This document shows, one piece after another, positions 61,256-64,000 of a stretch of DNA of 64,000 nt. The notes under the pieces are model-generated. The model worked only from the letters and a program-made list of their open reading frames with translations. It did no database searches and was not told the origin of the DNA. The position numbers and the translations under genes were made by a program. Position 1 is the first letter of the stretch. Each line of letters opens with the position of its first letter. Source of the DNA: Nostoc sp. UHCC 0302 (GTDB taxonomy: Bacteria; Cyanobacteriota; Cyanobacteriia; Cyanobacteriales; Nostocaceae); NCBI RefSeq assembly GCF_038096175.1, contig NZ_CP151099.1, positions 5,189,484-5,253,483 on the forward strand. Reading direction: 5' to 3'.

Positions 61256-63028
61256 ATGATTAATAATAAAAATTTAGAGCCAGCTAATCAAAAACTGTTT
61301 TTAATTGAAGGCCCTTTAGAAGAACTTGAGAAAATTGCGAATCTTTTTGAATCTGGAGAGCTAAATAAATTACTTGGTAATGAAGTCATCGATGTGAGTG
61401 TGGTTTCTGAAGTAGAAATAAATACAGAGAGCCAATCGGAAATAACAGTACCGCTAACTGATGAACAAAGAGATTTAGTGATGACATCGAAAATATCTCT
61501 GTCATTTGCAGAAAGAGACAACTATGAATTTGAGAAGTATGAACTTGATAATTTAGAAATAAATCATTTAGTACCTCAGTCTCTTGATAATCAATGGGTA
61601 CCTTGTTCTCTCCTCTACGAAATGAGTAGAGAGAATTTGAGTTTTGATGATATTCAAAGCAGAGTTAAGCAAGACAAGAGAATGGAATTTCGTCGTGCTT
61701 TAATTAATTCACGGCAGCTAGTTGTTAATCGTGCTGCTATTTATAATGAGACAACAGTTTCTGAATGTTTTGAGCAACCTGGAGAAAGCCAGGAAGCTTT
61801 CAAAGCTTTGTTGACAAATGGTACTATAGTACCTTTTCTATTTCGTGAAGAAAGTCCACTGGAACCACCTGCATTTACCACTAGTGCTTTTGAAGCTTGG
61901 AAAGAAGTCTGTAAAGATGTTCGCATGAAGTGCTTACGTCTTTCATGGGATGAAGATAACCAGTCGTTGATTCGCCAAAGACTCAGCCTACCATTCCATG
62001 AATTTGGAACAACTGCTTCTATAAAAGATATCGAGCAATATCTGAGAGATTTAAATTTGCCTGAAGATGCACGAGAGCCTTTTCAAAAGCGTTTGCGTCA
62101 AGTTAGAAATAAATGCATAGAAATAGAAGATGAGGGCAAATTAGTTACTCGTGAGCAACTCTACGAAGCATTTGTTACTGCTGAAGGAACTAAGCCTGTT
62201 GAAAAAAAATATGATTTTAGAAAACCATTTGCCGCAGAAATTAAACAGTTGATTGATTTGAAATATAACGTCAATCTTCCAGACGCATTAGACGGAATAG
62301 CATTAACACCTTTTGATTCTCTACCTCGTTCTACCTTACAGGAATTGAAATCATTCCAAAGAGGTGCTAAAGATAATGAAAAAGACGCTGATACTTGGCT
62401 GAAGCTATTAAAAAATTCAGCATTTGAGCGTTTGCAGCAAGGTTTATACTTGCAATCTCTGTTACAAGATGGTTATTTAGATTCGTTAGCATCCTTAAGC
62501 CTACAAGAAGTTTTAGAAGTTAGGTCTAAACAAGAATGGCAGGTTTATATGCAAAATGTTGATGCTTTGCTGCAAAATCCCGAAAATTTTGAAGAAATGG
62601 CAGAAGCAGTTTATCAGAGCTATATAAATCTAAATGGAGGAATTACAAATTTAGTCAAATTCAAGCGAATGCAAGAACGTGTAGAAATTTGGACTCCAGC
62701 TATTGAGTATATTTTAGAGATTTCCGGCGCACAATTGATAGTGAAATGGTCTGAGCAGGGAACTACATATGCCCTCAATGGCAAAATTTCTCCTTTGGTA
62801 GCTAAATCTTCTAGAGTCCCTTATGTCGAAAAATTTAGAATTGCAGGTTCTCAAGCTAATCAAGCTGACTTAAATATGACTATCGAGTTGAAGAAGGGTT
62901 ATACGCGTTTCCCTGGGGAACAATGGGAAGCACTCCAACGTAAAATTCCAGAAATTCCTGGGTTTCAACGTGAACTCATTTTGGTAGGTAATGATGCTAC
63001 ACTAAATCGCTCAGGAGAAGCCGTTTGA
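61256..63028 (+). CDS. Unknown 590-aa protein of the Nudix operon
   Basis: Soluble, mostly helical, no membrane segment and no enzyme motif I can name. Residues 12-58 are the duplicated acidic domain (LFLIEGPLEELEKIANLF). The middle is alpha-helical (e.g. DIEQYLRDLNLPEDAREPF), and the C-terminal 150 residues are mixed alpha/beta (VEIWTPAIEYILEISGAQLI, SRVPYVEKFRIAGSQA), with a tail FPGEQWEALQRKIPEIPG. It may sense or hold a ligand for the Nudix enzyme. The TGA overlaps the Nudix TTG start by 2-3 bases with AGGAG before it, so the two are translationally coupled. Start ATG at 61256. Confidence 0.65.
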   Translation: MINNKNLEPANQKLFLIEGPLEELEKIANLFESGELNKLLGNEVIDVSVVSEVEINTESQSEITVPLTDEQRDLVMTSKISLSFAERDNYEFEKYELDNLEINHLVPQSLDNQWVPCSLLYEMSRENLSFDDIQSRVKQDKRMEFRRALINSRQLVVNRAAIYNETTVSECFEQPGESQEAFKALLTNGTIVPFLFREESPLEPPAFTTSAFEAWKEVCKDVRMKCLRLSWDEDNQSLIRQRLSLPFHEFGTTASIKDIEQYLRDLNLPEDAREPFQKRLRQVRNKCIEIEDEGKLVTREQLYEAFVTAEGTKPVEKKYDFRKPFAAEIKQLIDLKYNVNLPDALDGIALTPFDSLPRSTLQELKSFQRGAKDNEKDADTWLKLLKNSAFERLQQGLYLQSLLQDGYLDSLASLSLQEVLEVRSKQEWQVYMQNVDALLQNPENFEEMAEAVYQSYINLNGGITNLVKFKRMQERVEIWTPAIEYILEISGAQLIVKWSEQGTTYALNGKISPLVAKSSRVPYVEKFRIAGSQANQADLNMTIELKKGYTRFPGEQWEALQRKIPEIPGFQRELILVGNDATLNRSGEAV

Positions 63029-63714
63029 ATAACTTAAAACAATATTTATCCCTTGCTGTTAGCCATCCGGGCATCTTTAGAAATCCGCAGAGTGAGGGAT
63101 TAGATGTAATTTTGCAAGAAGAAGAAATTCTTCAGATAGAGTCTTTAGTAGCGCAAAAACTAGAACAAAAAGGATTGCCCCTTGAGTGGGCTAAAGTTGG
63201 CATCGTTTATAAAGACCAGTATTTAATGGTTTTGCGGGATGCAGTACGCTTCCCTGATGGACAATTGGGTACTTATATTCGTATTCTTGTCAAGCCAGAT
63301 AGCACCCGTGGTGTGGTGATTCTACCAATTTATCAACAAAAAGTATTACTTATTCGTCACTTTCGCCATGCAACACGCTCTTGGCACTTAGAAATTCCTC
63401 GTGGTTTTGGTGAAAAAGACTCATCTAGTGAAGAAAATACTCAACGAGAATTGATGGAAGAAATTGGTGCTGAGGCTAACTCTCTAGTTTCAATTGGGGA
63501 AATGCACGTCAATACAGGTATTAGTTCTGAATGCGTTGAACTATTTTTTGCAGATATAAAATCTGTTGGTGAATTTGATGTTAAAGAAGGAATTACACAA
63601 TTGCTGACAATAGAAGTTTCAGAATTTGAAAGAATGATTAGTGATAATGAAATTACTGATTCTTTTACAATTGCAGCGTATACGCGAGCTAAACTACGTC
63701 AATTATTGCCATAA
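63025..63714 (+). CDS. Nudix hydrolase (ADP-ribose pyrophosphatase-like)
   Basis: 229 aa, TTG start at 63025, AGGAG 8-13 bases upstream. Nudix box: G in RGFGEKD, then RELMEEIGA, so REXXEE is intact; the first box Glu (GX5E) is replaced by Ser, although EE is near by. The FRHATRSWHLEIPRGFGE part resembles ADP-ribose/nucleotide-sugar pyrophosphatases. An N-terminal ~90 residues precedes the domain, of unknown role. It is the last gene of the operon; Nudix enzymes act in some bacterial conflict systems. Confidence 0.8.
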   Translation: MNNLKQYLSLAVSHPGIFRNPQSEGLDVILQEEEILQIESLVAQKLEQKGLPLEWAKVGIVYKDQYLMVLRDAVRFPDGQLGTYIRILVKPDSTRGVVILPIYQQKVLLIRHFRHATRSWHLEIPRGFGEKDSSSEENTQRELMEEIGAEANSLVSIGEMHVNTGISSECVELFFADIKSVGEFDVKEGITQLLTIEVSEFERMISDNEITDSFTIAAYTRAKLRQLLP

Positions 63715-63740
63715 AGCTGTCTAGAAAAGTCAAGCCTCAG

Positions 63741-64000
63741 TTAGGGACTCAATACTGTGTCTAGTTGCGGTAGTAAAGCTGTAAAAGCCTTGCCTCGATG
63801 ACTAATTGACCTCTTAGCTTGTGGCGTCATTTCAGCATAGGTCAATTTCTTCTCTGGGACGTAAAAAATTGGATCATAACCGAAACCACTATTACCACGA
63901 GGTGCATGGAGAATTTCGCCACGACAAATACCTTCAGCTTGTAATACGATCGCACCATCAGGATTAGCGATCGCTACTACACAAACAAATTGCGCTTGCC
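63741..64000 (-). CDS. rdgB: RdgB/HAM1 dITP/XTP pyrophosphatase, C-terminal part (cut by window edge)
   Basis: Minus-strand translation reads ...AEGICRGEILHAPRGNSGFG, YDPIFYVPEKKLTYAEMTPQ, AKRSISHRGKAFTALLPQL, stop at 63741-63743. The GFGYDPIFY and SHRGKA segments are the HAM1 signature. It removes non-canonical purine nucleotides. The start is outside the window. Confidence 0.93.
   Translation of the reverse strand, partial: QAQFVCVVAIANPDGAIVLQAEGICRGEILHAPRGNSGFGYDPIFYVPEKKLTYAEMTPQAKRSISHRGKAFTALLPQLDTVLSP

Overview
The window is chromosomal DNA from a filamentous, heterocyst-forming cyanobacterium of the Nostoc/Anabaena type. The evidence is: many GCGATCGC (HIP1) sites; the 7-bp ATTACGA tandem repeats and dispersed palindromes typical of Nostocales; a DevBCA exporter; a heterocyst-glycolipid-type polyketide synthase; hetF with an NsiR1 small-RNA array beside it; and a PII gene. 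No rRNA, tRNA, CRISPR array, complete insertion sequence or phage is visible.

Layout. 1-2423 (-) is the N-terminal part of an HglE/PfaA-type polyketide synthase cut by the window edge. 2.8-4.9 kb holds two small unknown genes and repeat-rich spacer. 5.5-8.7 kb (+) is a devB-devC-devA operon. 9.0-11.2 kb carries a small Cys-rich protein, NagB-type glucosamine-6-phosphate deaminase (-) and a HAD phosphatase (+). 12.1-30.0 kb is a hopanoid locus: a squalene/phytoene synthase-like gene, hpnJ, hpnI and hpnP on +; an RND pump, hpnA and hpnH on -; a di-iron ferritin-like protein and hpnG on +. A TacAT-type toxin-antitoxin pair, two DUF genes (DUF2237, DUF3891) and a cyclic-peptide-type ABC exporter lie inside it. 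The squalene-hopene cyclase and HpnK are not in the window.

30.3-48.1 kb holds a TPR/membrane plus FecR-like/TPR operon, a large hybrid histidine kinase, an XPB-like helicase overlapping a Bax1-like (DUF790) nuclease, a PIN toxin-antitoxin pair, a PD-(D/E)XK nuclease, a PadR repressor with a clear palindromic operator, an atypical kinase, a PPK2 polyphosphate kinase, a GlsB-type membrane protein and a soluble response regulator-histidine kinase.

48.1-52.0 kb is the developmental highlight. hetF (CHAT protease) is on -, and a nine-unit direct array on + diverges from it. Each unit has a TCCGGA box about 35 bp before a ~61-nt transcript ending in an intrinsic terminator. This matches NsiR1, the heterocyst-specific small RNA. 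52.5-60.0 kb holds a thioredoxin-like protein, a subtilisin-like protease with a membrane tail, thiD, glnB and a membrane-linked NYN protein.

60.4-63.7 kb is a compact AT-rich operon behind a good sigma70-type promoter: three small unknown genes, a 590-aa unknown protein whose N-terminal domain is duplicated as one of the small genes, and a Nudix hydrolase. This is the best candidate for an undescribed system. The window ends inside an rdgB/HAM1 NTP pyrophosphatase gene (-).

A recurring theme is short dispersed repeats that enter coding regions in frame (helicase, two-component kinase, RND C-terminus, ferritin-like C-terminus) or supply stop codons.
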